Shown in pieces: positions 1 to 15,494 of a DNA stretch of 64,000 bases (the first letter of the stretch is position 1; each line of letters starts with the position of its first letter). Under the pieces are notes generated by a model, which was given only the letters and a program-made list of their open reading frames with translations, had not been told where the DNA came from and did no database searches. The stretch comes from Echeneis naucrates. Lineage: Eukaryota; Chordata; Actinopteri; Carangiformes; Echeneidae. Both the position numbers and the translations under genes were made by a program. The DNA lies in the NCBI RefSeq assembly GCF_900963305.1, contig NC_042514.1, positions 15,578,501-15,642,500 on the forward strand, written 5' to 3'.

Positions 1-1020
1 TTGGATAAAGCATGAAAGACTTATACCCACGAATACAGAAAACAATCCAGATGTTTTGGCTATTTACTAGCCATGTGCACTGTAAATCTGGGTCATAAAA
101 TCTATGAGTCAGACTGGTGTTGTGCAAGTACCACTGGGTGAATCTACATGGAGTTTGTCCTTTTGTAGTTCCAGTGCAACCTTGATTCTTGAGAGTTAAG
201 TTTGTGTGTCACGTAAATTTTCATTAGCAGTTGTGCGAGTCTCTGTTACAACATAACTGCTCTAATTTACAGCACAGGTAGGACACAAACAAAAAAGAAA
301 ACCCAGAGGTGCACTAATCTATTTGGGTGAATATAGAAAAATAAAATATTTGTAAAATAAATAAGTTTCAATGGGATATACAGGTTTGACAAAAAATGAA
401 CATAAGAAACAAAAAAATAAATAAAATAAAATAAAATATATATATCACATAACAGATACCACTGAAAAGGTGGTAGACAAAATCTCCTTTCACCCCTTTT
501 GTTCACTGTGTGGATAAATCCTTTCATAAAAACCACTGGGGTTGATGATCAGGTCAGCCAAGAAGTTGTCAGGGTGAGAGTCACCTCACTCTTCTTCTTC
601 ACGCCCATACAAATACAAATTATATCATTCTCTTTTTGTGGTATTAATAAAGTATCATTGACCATAACAAGAATTTAAGCCTTACACCTTTTCATTCACT
701 GACAATCAGAAACATGTTCAGGTTCCTGAAGGTTAAAACAACCCAATGACCAGTGGGAAGCTTCTATAGCTTTAACGTTTTTATAGTCATGTTTTCCTGC
801 TTGGAACTTTCTTTGGCCTTTTACTACCAAAAATACTGCAATACAACATTTATTTCCACAGTGTAGTCCACGTTCATTGTTTAATTTGTTTTTTAGCATC
901 TCCGACTATGTCTGAATTCTAGATTAACAAATATCAGCAATGTCACATCAGAAATAATTCCTGTAAATATTGATCTAGTGAGTATATCCAGCTCCTCCAG
1001 TGAACACTTTGACTCACACA
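1..1020. other. Left-edge stretch without a supported gene
   Basis: I see no gene here that I can support. It is AT-rich and has a short (TAAA)n/AT-rich patch near 410-445. Short open frames on the minus strand match no family I know. Confidence 0.5.
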
Positions 1021-1125
1021 CCTGATGTAGCAATCCACTGGCATGCAACACTCTCAGGAAAGTCTCTATTGTTTCCTTAATAAAAGGTTCAAAAGATACA
1101 CTAGAGACAAACATGAATTTAAGCT

Positions 1126-1131
1126 TTTATT
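1126..1131 (-). terminator. Possible arrdc2 poly(A) signal
   Basis: Reads AATAAA on the minus strand, about 1.25 kb past the arrdc2 stop. Alpha-arrestin genes often have long 3'UTRs. Not proven; other AT-rich hexamers lie nearby. Confidence 0.35.
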
Positions 1132-2372
1132 TTAATTAGAAAAAACAATTACAAAACATTGGCAAGATTATGAATCAACATCTGTATAAAAATAAATTCT
1201 GTTTAGTGCGTGCCAATAAAGTTGCACGACTGACCCTGAAGACCAGTTGGTTTAGTCTTATTCGAGGAGAAAACTTTATCCTCAAATCAGTTTTTGGAAT
1301 GTCCCTTACTCCGCACATTTTAGTGGCGTCACCAGCTTGGGGCTCGACTTGTATGCAGTGCAATGCACCCATACATCTGCCTCCAATCAAAAGCTTCATA
1401 CAACATGGCTTAGAGCTCTCCATCTATTCATCCTCCTTTTGCTTAGCAGCTGGGAGATCTATTTGATGAGCCTTGTGGAGCACTATACACAAACTGCTCA
1501 CTTTTTTTTTTTTTAAATCAGTGCTAAAATCAACCACAGCTATCTGACACTTCAGTGCCTTCAGTCTTGGATTAAACTAATGGTTCTCTTGGAATTCAGC
1601 CACATAAAAGTCAACTGTTATTCTGTTCTGCTTCATATAACTCCCTGAAACTTAATCAACCTCCCACCTCAGATAAAAAAGGCACATGTTTTTCCCTTTA
1701 TCATATTCTTATCTGCATGCACAAAATACATCTACACTTGCTTATTTGACTTGTTCCGCTCCACTTTCAAACCTTCAGGTACAGTATGTGTAGACATTAT
1801 CACAGGCAAAATGATAGTCACACAATGGGTAGCATGTTGTTTTCTTAACATCTACTGTGTTGCCAGGCAGAAAGTAGAAATTGAAGGCAATAACTGCACT
1901 TAAAAAAGATGCTACTCAGAGTAACAATGTATTATGCAACTTATCAGCAATCTTTTGGACTGCCTACCAGACATATCAAGCTGCACATCCCAAATATGTC
2001 CCAAAAAGTTCCCCCAGTATACTCCAAACTCTTTAAAAGGTAAAAAAAATGGTTGATTTGGGGGTATTTGTAGCTTGAGTTTATCGTAAGCCAAGAATAA
2101 CTTGGGTAGGACAGAAACTGATGTATGAAGCTGCTTCCCTCTCAAGAGAAGAGGAAAATGTCCACTTTACTTTATGGACTGGAAACAAAGTGGTCCTCCA
2201 CTGTTCTCCAACTCCTCACATTGCCTTTCATGACCTCTCTGTGGCGCTTCGATCCCGCTCCACAACATTTGGTGGGTCCAAGGACTGTATCTCAGAGAGA
2301 AGTAATCCAGGAGAAATCTCGAGATTCTTTTTGCTAACTTTAGTTGCTTGACTCTCAGGTGGGGCTCATGGC

Positions 2373-5697
<3,325 letters not shown>

Positions 5698-7707
5698 TTT
5701 TGAATCTTTTTATTTTGCAGCTTGTGCCAGTCCTCCCGAACAATAAAGCGGTCGATCCTCTCCTTCTTGTCCCGCAGTGTGACTGTTTTGTTGACCGCTG
5801 ACGCGCTTCTTGCACTTATTTTGGACTTCTGTTGGGCTCTCCGACTCGCAGCCCTATTTGCAGACGTAAGAAGTGGGCGGGGTGTCCTGAATTTATTATG
5901 TAAGACCTCAGGAGGTTTGTGACGCCTTCAAGTGTTGTTCTTTGGTACGAGCGTTTCATTTCTGCAGCCGTCAAACACAAAACAAAACACGAGGCTGCTT
6001 TATTTGGCCAAATGTATCAGAATCATCTTTGTTGTGATTAAACAAGAACAGCGATATTTAGGCAGGCATCCCTCTAAAGACACAAAATACCTCTAATATA
6101 GGCAACAAATTCAAACTAAAACAACACTAAATGTGAACCCCAAACTTGCCACAACTTTTATGTCAGCCGGTCACCTCAGTAGACAGTCACACTACCACAA
6201 CGTGGGTGCGGTGTTAAATCCCCATTTCCTTAACTTTATTTACCGCTTAACTGCTGCGAAAGTGCGACGCCTCTCAAAAACAACTCGTATTTTCAGATAT
6301 ACTTTAAAGGCAACGTAATGAACATGTAAAACTGTGTGGAGAGAGCAGAGGAAAACATGCCCCGATGATTGATGGCTACAGGTTCTTCGAGGAAAACATG
6401 CCTCTGACTGACGGACATCCTGAGCACAGCACAGAGGAAAATAGTTGTTTACTCCACCTCTTTTGTGTCTCTTTGGACATAATCTTATACGTGAAAAACT
6501 CAGCTACGAACAAGAGCAGGTCGTCAAATGGCCTTTTGGAAAACGACCACACTCGTTACGTCCTTATGAAGGGATGCTGTAGATACAGAGATAGAGAACT
6601 AATGCAGCCCTTATAACACCGCCAGCTCCTTTAATGCATTTTCAAACTAAACCAGATCTAAGCTGGATTGATTCTCCTCCAAATGCCTCTCCAAAAAGTA
6701 AAACAGACAAACTTTCCAATTCAAATGCCTTCGTGCAAAAATCAGGTCATTTGAGAAAAACAAAAGTTGTTTACTCCTCCGTTCCCAGAGAATGGTTGGA
6801 CCTCTGCTGCCACCTAATGGTCATTTAGAAGCACTGTGCCCAGCTGCCGGGCCCCCAGGGTGGTTTCAGGGCTCGCAGATGTGTCTGTGAATAAGTAGGG
6901 ATGTGAAAAACTACTATATCGAACTAATGTCATGTTATGTCTTGTCTTTTTTATTTTTGTAGTCCAGTCGTATCTTGCACATCACTATGGCCACGTGTTT
7001 TGTACATTATAGAGTATATGTAGACTTCCATTGGCTCGCATCTAACTGTAACTGCAAATTCCTGACTAATCTCGGTGTATTTGAGAGGTCAGTAATTCAG
7101 TTTGAAGACAGCTTTTACTTTGAAATGACGGCATGAAAGCCTGGAGTAAAAATGAAGCTCAGCCCGCCATCTGCTGTCGATTAAGAGCAGAGTCTGCTTC
7201 TGCAAGTCATGTGGTCTCCGATATGGGTCAGGGGTTAATACATTAATACATATACATTGCAAATACCATTTAAAAAATTGCCCATCATACCTCAGAGCAG
7301 AGAGTCTGACAAGTGCAATCTAAGATAAAAGAAAGATAAAGGAAGTCATTCCTAAATTCACAAACTGTTAATATAAGCTAATGTGCATAAGCTGGAAATA
7401 AAATGACAATGAAGCAAAAACAGACAGCCAGCAGTTGGAGGATGCAGGAGAGGCAGTCTGTATTTTTGAAATACCACTCACCAATTCCTCTTTCCTTCCT
7501 TTGACCTCTTTAATTCACTGTCTCCTTTTTTGGGGGGGTAGAGAGAAAGAGATCAAAAGGAGAGGGAATACATAAAACTGCAAACAAAAACATGCATTGA
7601 TGTGTTTAACTTCTATACAGTAACAAATTTGTACAAACTTTGTGGATGAATAGAACTAATTTTACCTCTGAAAGGGTGATGTTATATTACTACATTATTG
7701 ACTGTTT
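5698..7707. other. Intergenic region with arrdc2 upstream sequence
   Basis: The first few hundred bases are arrdc2 5'UTR and promoter. A GC box (core gggcgggg) lies near 5875 and the sequence is GC-richer than its surroundings. From about 5950 to 7700 I see no gene: only short chance ORFs and AT-rich sequence. Confidence 0.5.
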
Positions 7708-7860
7708 TCAAATGAAATCTAATTTATTTATATAGCACTAAATCATGACAAAGTTACATCAAGGCACTTTTCACATAGGGCAGGTCTAGACCAAACTCTT
7801 AATGAAGTTATCAAAGAGACATAACAAATCCCTCCAAGAGCAAGCACACACAGAAAGACT
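7708..7860 (+). repeat. Fish interspersed repeat (TATATAGCACTAAATC type)
   Basis: The stretch holds the blocks 'atttatttatatagcac', 'tcaaggcacttttcacat', 'gcaggtctagacc' and 'agagcaagcac'. This series recurs in thousands of teleost repeat copies. It lies directly before the LINE fragment at 7866. I cannot assign a family without a repeat library. Confidence 0.55.
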
Positions 7861-7865
7861 GTCAT

Positions 7866-8275
7866 TTGAGCTTGAGAGGAAAGAAATGCTGGCATATTAT
7901 CAGAGTGGGTGTAGGAGATAGAAATAGAAAGGCATGGGTTCTCTGTGGAAAAAATACAAGCAATTTTTTTTCTAGGAAAAGAAGCGAAGAAGGGATGAAA
8001 CTAAAGATTAATGGGAGAGAAATTGAGGGAGGTGGATCATTTAAGTTTTTAGGAATTCTCTTTGACTCAAGGTTAACACTGATAGAGCATATGATAAGAA
8101 TGGAAAAGAAATGTCAATGTTCAATAAATGTAATTGGATTTCTGACAGGGAAAGAATAGGGAGTTTTGTATGATTGAAAATATTTTATGTGGCCTTGATA
8201 AGATCTTAGCTAGACTATGATAGCATCACATATGAAACTGTCTTTATCAAGCCTTGTAATGAATGATCACATTCC
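7866..8275 (+). pseudogene. LINE reverse-transcriptase fragment (decayed)
   Basis: An open stretch to about 8156 includes KLKINGREIEGGGSFKFLG then ILFDSRLTLIEHM, the FLG-x-x-FDSRLT thumb block of non-LTR retrotransposon reverse transcriptases. After a stop and a frame change, another frame reads LKIFYVALIRS then LDYDSITYE, matching the usual continuation (LKIY-ALIRS-LDYG-I-Y). The copy is truncated at both ends and no longer codes. The family is jockey/I/Nimb-like by recall only. Confidence 0.75.
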
Positions 8276-8559
8276 TGGGTTTCAGTATTGACTGGCTGCT
8301 GTTTGGAATTGATTATAATTAAAATGAACGAAAAGGAATATGTGTCACTACTTAAATTCCATGTAGTGATATATCTATTATAGTAAGAGTTATTTTTAGT
8401 GCTTGTCCTATCCGTGTGCTATTGAAGTTAAAAGCCCTGGATTACAGTCCAAGCATACTCCAGACCACATGAGAACGGCAATGAGCTAAATGCAACCACA
8501 CACGAAAAACCATAGAAGAAGAAGAAAAAAAAAGCGACGGTAGCAGCAGAAGAAGAACG

Positions 8560-8642
8560 AAGCGGGCCGAGTAGACGGAAGTGACGTTTTTCAGCGTCTG
8601 GCTCTTCCGCTCCCTTTTCGTTGAGGCTTAGCTATCAGCCGG
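8560..8642 (+). promoter_or_regulatory. uba52: uba52 promoter and 5'TOP non-coding exon
   Basis: An ETS/CRE-like cluster (ggaagtgacg) spans 8578-8586. A pyrimidine tract beginning near 8602 (ctcttccgctccc) looks like a 5'TOP start, as in genes for the translation machinery. The short leader exon would run about 8602-8642 and end at a GG|GTGAGA donor. The start site is inferred. Confidence 0.6.
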
Positions 8643-9050
8643 GTGAGACCACGCTGTGTTCAGCACATATTTCATGATTTCTACCGTTGCATAAATATCT
8701 GGAGCGCATAAATACGTGTCACATTTGTCTAATATCATTCACACTATGGTATCTAGTAGAACTATTACGATTCAGAGGCAAAAAGTAGAGAAAATTGTGA
8801 CAAGCGGTCGTCGCATGTGGCGTGGCCTGGCAGCGGGTTCAGTCTGCGGCTAACGCGAGTTAGCAGCGCTAATGATCCGACCGTTTTCGTTTGTATTCTG
8901 ATCCAATATAGTATTTTAAATAGCAACAGTCCCTTAATTACCTTTTATGTTCTTTATTTATCATTCATGGCCAATCTGTTATGGTCGCTAATGTGATTTG
9001 GGACGTAGCTGTGCCTTGAGCTAACGTTAGCACTCTCCCCTCTCCCTTAG

Positions 9051-10439
<1,389 letters not shown>

Positions 10440-10480
10440 ACATTTGCACAGAATCAGCTCTGCTTGGCATTTTGTGTTAA

Positions 10481-10486
10481 AATAAA
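10481..10486 (+). terminator. uba52: uba52 poly(A) signal
   Basis: AATAAA 42 bases after the stop, followed by a TG/T-rich stretch. Short 3'UTRs are normal for ribosomal protein genes. Confidence 0.8.
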
Positions 10487-11887
10487 TCAAAGAAAATGAT
10501 TCTGCATGTTTGACTTGTTTTTATTCAAGGTAAAATGTGTGCATTAGGTGGTCAAGGGGCTTCACAGAAGAGGTTTGGGGTTGATTCAGCCTGGCCATTC
10601 TCCACGTTTATGTTCTGTTGTGAAATTTTAAAAACTACAAAATGCCATAATTTACATTCTTTGCAAATTCAAGCAGTCAATAAAACCTATTTGCATAGCT
10701 GAAGTGACGCATCAAACACATCTTCACAGGCTCAATATGAAATCAAGTAAAAAGAGCATGGTGTAATAGAGTAAACAGTAACATTTTCCCCCATACACCA
10801 TTAAGACTGTCACTGTTTGGCTGGTGAAATAATGATTAAATTAGATCCATTTATCCATCCATGAGATGTCAGCAGCCCCCTCCAAAAGCAGCGGCCCTAT
10901 TGTTTGTTTGTTTTTTTTTAGTGGCTTAAAATTGAGACAAACAAACGAAACACTGAAATCATTCTTGTTTGTCATTATTGACTATTTAACACACTAAAAA
11001 TGTTTTTAAATTGGGCTTGACTGGTTGGCATGTTCTTTTTTTTTTGTCTACTTAGGTTGCTTCTGTTAAACATGAAGAGTGAATGTGTAGGTCAAGGGAT
11101 ACTAGCTCAGTGGGCTCACACACGTAGACACTTCACGGGATAGGACTAATTGAAAACCGAAAATTTATTGTAGTTATTTTGATTACAAGTGCTACACCAA
11201 CATTTCAAAAATACATCAGTCTACTGATTATATAACCATTCAGTCTAGTGATCTGAATGCACATTCATTCATTAATTCATTCAAAAAAAGATCAAGTGTC
11301 AGTTTACTTGTGCAGAAGATGTCTTACAAAGCTAATATAAAGTGTCTATGGAAGTTATGTTATAAATAAGAAAACACATGTAATCTGAAAAAACTATTGA
11401 ATTTGCACAGTATGCGCATTTAGCCAAGCCTTGTACCCGGCAGTAGTATTACTTCTTATTGTGACAATGTTTTTATATGCTTTACAAAGCTCCATCAGCA
11501 GTGTCTGTTCTGCTGCGGGAAAGAGAAGCAGCAGATGGGGGTAGATGCGCAGCATGACATCATACCGGTGCGACAACAGAGCCACCTGGAGCCCACCATG
11601 GCAGTCAGCTGCTCCTGTGTGTGTGTGTCTGTGTCTGTATGTGTAATGTACAAAGTACAATCACATTACAAATAGTTAAGGAACATTTAGGTGTACAACA
11701 ACAAAACAAAAGGTTAAATAAACCTTACATTGCACAACACAATGAAAAAAAAAAAGAAAGAAACAAACACAAATACACAGGTGAACAACTACTCACATTC
11801 ACACTCTATTGTTTGGAGGCTCCTGTAGCCAGGTTTTAATTTTGCGTGTGTGAGTTCCAGAAAGGCAGGTAGTTTAAGTGATTTCAC
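10487..11887. other. Intergenic stretch, no gene seen
   Basis: AT-rich sequence between uba52 and the first CCP exon. It has homopolymer T runs near 10910 and 11037 and a short TG/TCTG stretch near 11615-11640. I found no signal-peptide exon here that could belong to the CCP exon at 11930. Confidence 0.5.
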
Positions 11888-11929
11888 TTCGACTGTAAAA
11901 TACTGCATGTCTACTTTTCATTTTTTCAG

Positions 11930-12082
11930 GAGTAACATGCAACAGACAGGATGTCCAGAATGCAGGTGTTGTCAACGTTAAGCGGAAATACATTAATGGT
12001 GAACAGGCCAACTACGTCTGCACAAATGGTCATTTTCTGACCTGTACGGAAAATGGTTGGAATGGAAATTTAAATTGTAGAG
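11930..12082 (+). pseudogene. Orphan CCP (sushi) exon, copy of gene A exon 4
   Basis: This exon-sized open stretch has an acceptor (tttttcag) and a GTAAGG donor. It encodes VTCNRQDVQNAGVVNVKRKY then YVCTNGHFLTCTENGWNGN, a CCP domain with four cysteines. It is almost the same as the CCP3 exon of gene A (17371-17535) but 12 bases shorter, with the frame kept. Flanking intron sequence is also shared: 'gactgtaaaatactgcatgt' before, and a piece containing 'ctggacaaaatcagta' after. So a genomic block, not a cDNA, was copied. No signal exon or partner exon was found nearby. It is either a partial duplication or a remote exon of an upstream gene. Confidence 0.7.
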
Positions 12083-12367
12083 GTAAGGAAATACAAAACA
12101 CTCTTGGTAAGTTTTTTTAATCTCTTAGTTCAATTTTCTCAGGTTTTACATAAATGTATCTGACTGAAAGATTTGCATTGCCCTCTGACTTCTACAAATG
12201 AATAAACAACCAACCTGCAGTGTAATTTTCAAAAAATGTTGATGCAATTCATGCAGTCATAGCTGTTGCTATATTTTTTTATTATGATGTGGGGGAGATT
12301 ACTAAAACATCTATTTTTGAAGGTGAAAGTTCATCCTGGACAAAATCAGTAAGGATATTTCATGCAT

Positions 12368-12480
12368 ATACAGTCATGGCCAAAAATACTGTATCCCTTG
12401 TTCTTCTATCAGAAAATGCACCATTTCCTCCAGAAAATAATGGCAATTACAATAGCCTATTTCGTTTTCTATAAACAGTG
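12368..12480 (+). mobile_element. Tc1/mariner-like terminal repeat remnant
   Basis: It begins 'acagtcatggccaaaaatac' and continues with 'ctatcagaaaatgcaccat' and 'ggcaattacaat', which resembles the inverted-repeat end of a common fish Tc1-like family as I recall it. Degenerate transposon sequence may extend to about 12760. No open transposase frame remains. Confidence 0.55.
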
Positions 12481-13199
12481 TCATGATACTTTTTGAAATG
12501 GGACACTGTGGTAGGAGACCCAGGAAGACAGAAAAAAACCTGCTTCTCTAACAATTACCCTAAAGGCTTAAACTTTGATTGAAACCATTCTGACACTCAT
12601 ACACTGATGGAACAGTCAATGTCTGATATGACCATGAGCGTCTGCTAATGATTAAAACCTTCTTGCTCATTTTGATGAGTGGACTAAATGTTGCATGTGG
12701 CTATGCTGTTGACACTGCAGGACAAAGTCCACAGTAAAATTGATTCAGGGACATAATAAATAACATTGTTTGAGCTGATTTTCTGTTTAGTTCACCCTTT
12801 ACTTTCCACTACAAAAGCTCACTTCATTGCTCGGAAAGCAGTTGAAGAAATTTGGCTCGTTTTTTTTTTTTTTTTTTTTTGAAAAATGATGAATAATATC
12901 TAGATTTGTTATTTTTCTATATTTCTACATTTATTAAATCCTTTCTTTTAACACTTTTACATGTATGTAATGTAATCATGCATTTCTACATATCTACAAT
13001 CATCTGTTATGTTAACTTGGTTGGCTGCTATTTAGAGTGTATGCATGCAAGCTTTAATTATATCGTAGATATATAACCATAAATAAATAGATCAGACTGT
13101 CCAAGAGGGTTGTTATATCTGTCTGTCCCCAAACACTACAGTTCCATATCAGTATTCAAGAAACATCTCCAGGATCCACTGGGATGCATCAACAATGTT

Positions 13200-14765
13200 G
13201 TGACCTGGGGTCATAAGGTCATTCGGGTCTGACGACATACACCTTCGTCCAGGTGAGCCAGCCAGCAGCTACCCACAGATCAGCCCTCTGCAACTAAAGG
13301 CACCTAGTGGCGTTTTCTGCAGCCTTGCTGGTAGATTGAACAGCCCTCTTTTTGGCTGTTCCTTGGATGCCTGACCAAGTGAGGAGCTTACAGAACGAAC
13401 GTCCTGCATATCCTTTACAGCTAACTTCTGTGGGCTCGAAGAATTTTTTCACTCCCTTTACTCCTCCACTACTTCTTGGCACTTGGCACATTTCCCCTTG
13501 TTGGTTTCCTCAACGCGGTCTCCCCAAGACACTGTGAGTTCCAACATGATCAGGTGTTTTGAAGCCTCTGAGGTGATGATTGTGTCATGAAGGAGTGAAG
13601 TTGTCGCAATGTGCTGTTGGAACGTCAGCCGCTTCTCCAGATCAGGCTGCAGCTGCCAATCAGAGGCTGTGTGGAGGAGGCCTGTTGTTGCTTTTGCTTG
13701 CGCCTGGGGTTTATCTCAGCTTTGATGAAAGCCACTGCTTTCTTTGTTGCGAGGTGGTTGCCGGTGTTAATGGCTGACGATAATCTCACAGCAACTGCCT
13801 TAAGCACCTGGTCATGTGTCCAGTCATAGTGGCCATCTGCCAGAGTCTTTGGGCAGCTGCTGAGGAGATGTTCTAATGAGCCTCTTCCAGAGCAAAGCGC
13901 GCAGGAGGGCATCGCTCTGTACCCAGATGTGGAGGTTTGCTGGGTTTCGCAAGGCACCGTAGACTGTCTGCACCAGGAAGCAGACACAACAGAAGTCTGC
14001 CTGCAAGATGTTTGACCAAGTGATCCTGCGTTGCAGTGTACTCTGCCATCTGGGCCACGAGTCCTACCGCCTTGCTCACTTGCTCTTCCTCCTCTTGTCC
14101 TCTTGTCCTAGTACTGCAGGTCTTCCCCACATGTGAGCCACCACAAACTCTTCCTTGAGACCACTGAATGTTAGCTGCAAGGTGTTGCCAGTCCCATATA
14201 ATGCCATGCTGGTGAGGCTGCGTGGAAAGCCCAGCCTTCCTTTAAAGGCACACAACTGCAGTTATTGGGACTGCATAGACCAGCAGAGGCCACAAGACTC
14301 TGGGCAGGATGGAGTGCTGGTAAATCCAGGCTTTAAATCTACCTGACCAAACCTGTCAACAAGCAAGCATGGGTCAAAGATCTTCCCCTAATCTCTGGTG
14401 GCTGGTGTACGCCTGCTCGATGGCTCTCTGCATTCCATCTCAGCTGACTTGATCACCAAGTTCATGGCAAGGGAGAAATGGATAACAGATGGTGCAGCCT
14501 AAGACGATGCCAGTCTGATGTTTCTGACCCAGAAATGACCCTCAACCTGAAATCATTGTAATAATCCATAAGCAGATCCTTGATCCTACTGGGAACATGG
14601 TGGCAGTGCAGTGCAGGCTCGACCAGCTTGTGTGGCATTTATCCAAAAGCGCTGACCAGGTCTAATCGCAACAAACCAAAGTCGCCTCTGTTCTCGCGAG
14701 CTTCTCTTATGAGCTGTGTGACTACACAGCCGGGGGATCCAAGGATTCTGCCCTTACTCTCAACA
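13200..14765 (-). pseudogene. R2-like LINE remnant (reverse transcriptase to C-terminus)
   Basis: Read on the minus strand from 14765 down, broken frames give the reverse-transcriptase block LDLVSAFG...MPHKLVEPAL then VPSRIKDLLMDYYNDFRLRV. Further on is a cysteine motif region, CALCSGRGSLEHLLSSCPK then HYDWTHDQVLKAVA. Near 13300-13430 comes the C-terminal part, CKGYAGRSF then KKRAVQSTSKAAENATRCL. These follow the order of the R2-type LINE polyprotein common in fish genomes. Several stops and frame changes show it is dead. The 5' part is missing. Confidence 0.8.
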
Positions 14766-14866
14766 GGAACAATAAATTAGAAAATTTGTATTTTAATTTT
14801 ACAAACTTATTATTTTAATATTCCCTAAGAAATTATTTATTGAAGAAAAATGTTTGTGAGTGAGTG

Positions 14867-15325
14867 AGTGTTGTACCAGGAGTGGTGAGGTGAGGACCCA
14901 AATGCAGGAGCAGACGGAGCAGGGTGAAAGTTGTAGTAGATCTTTTTTAATGAAAAACCGAAAAACTAGGAACAGAAATAACCACTCAAAACAAGATGGA
15001 CTACACCAGAGCAGATTCAAAAAACAAGGCATAGCTCACTCTTCAGGAAACAAAGGTGAGACGGGCACAGAGAACCAGGATCAGTGATGACAAGAAGACA
15101 AAGGATCTGACAAAGACTAGACCGAAACCAAGACTTAAATACACACTGAACTAAACAAGACACAGGTAAAACACATTAGGGCAAGGAAGGCAATCAACAG
15201 GAAGGAAACACAACAAGGACAGGAAGTAACACAAACGGGAGACAAGACTTTCAAAATAAAACAGGAAGTGGCGCTCAAACTAACAGAAACTAACACATGG
15301 AAACAAAAACAAAGAACATGACTGA
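14867..15325. repeat. Unclassified interspersed repeat
   Basis: Purine-rich sequence holding 'aggacccaaatgcagg', 'cttaaatacacactgaac' and 'aacacaacaaggacaggaag', a pattern common in teleost repeats. GTGAGTGAG lies at both borders (about 14856-14868 and 15324-15336), which could be a target-site copy or part of the neighbouring GA tract. No coding capacity seen. I cannot name the family. Confidence 0.5.
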
Positions 15326-15332
15326 CCCTGAC

Positions 15333-15335
15333 AGT

Positions 15336-15404
<69 letters not shown>
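15333..15404. repeat. (GA)n microsatellite
   Basis: About 35 nearly perfect GA units, 90 bases upstream of the gene A signal-peptide exon. Confidence 0.95.
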
Positions 15405-15408
<4 letters not shown>

Positions 15409-15494
15409 AGGAGATAAGAGGTGAAGGGAGGGTTGTTTTTTGTCCTGAAAAGTTAAAAGTGCAGATCTACTTTCCTAAGTACGGTGATTCCTGG

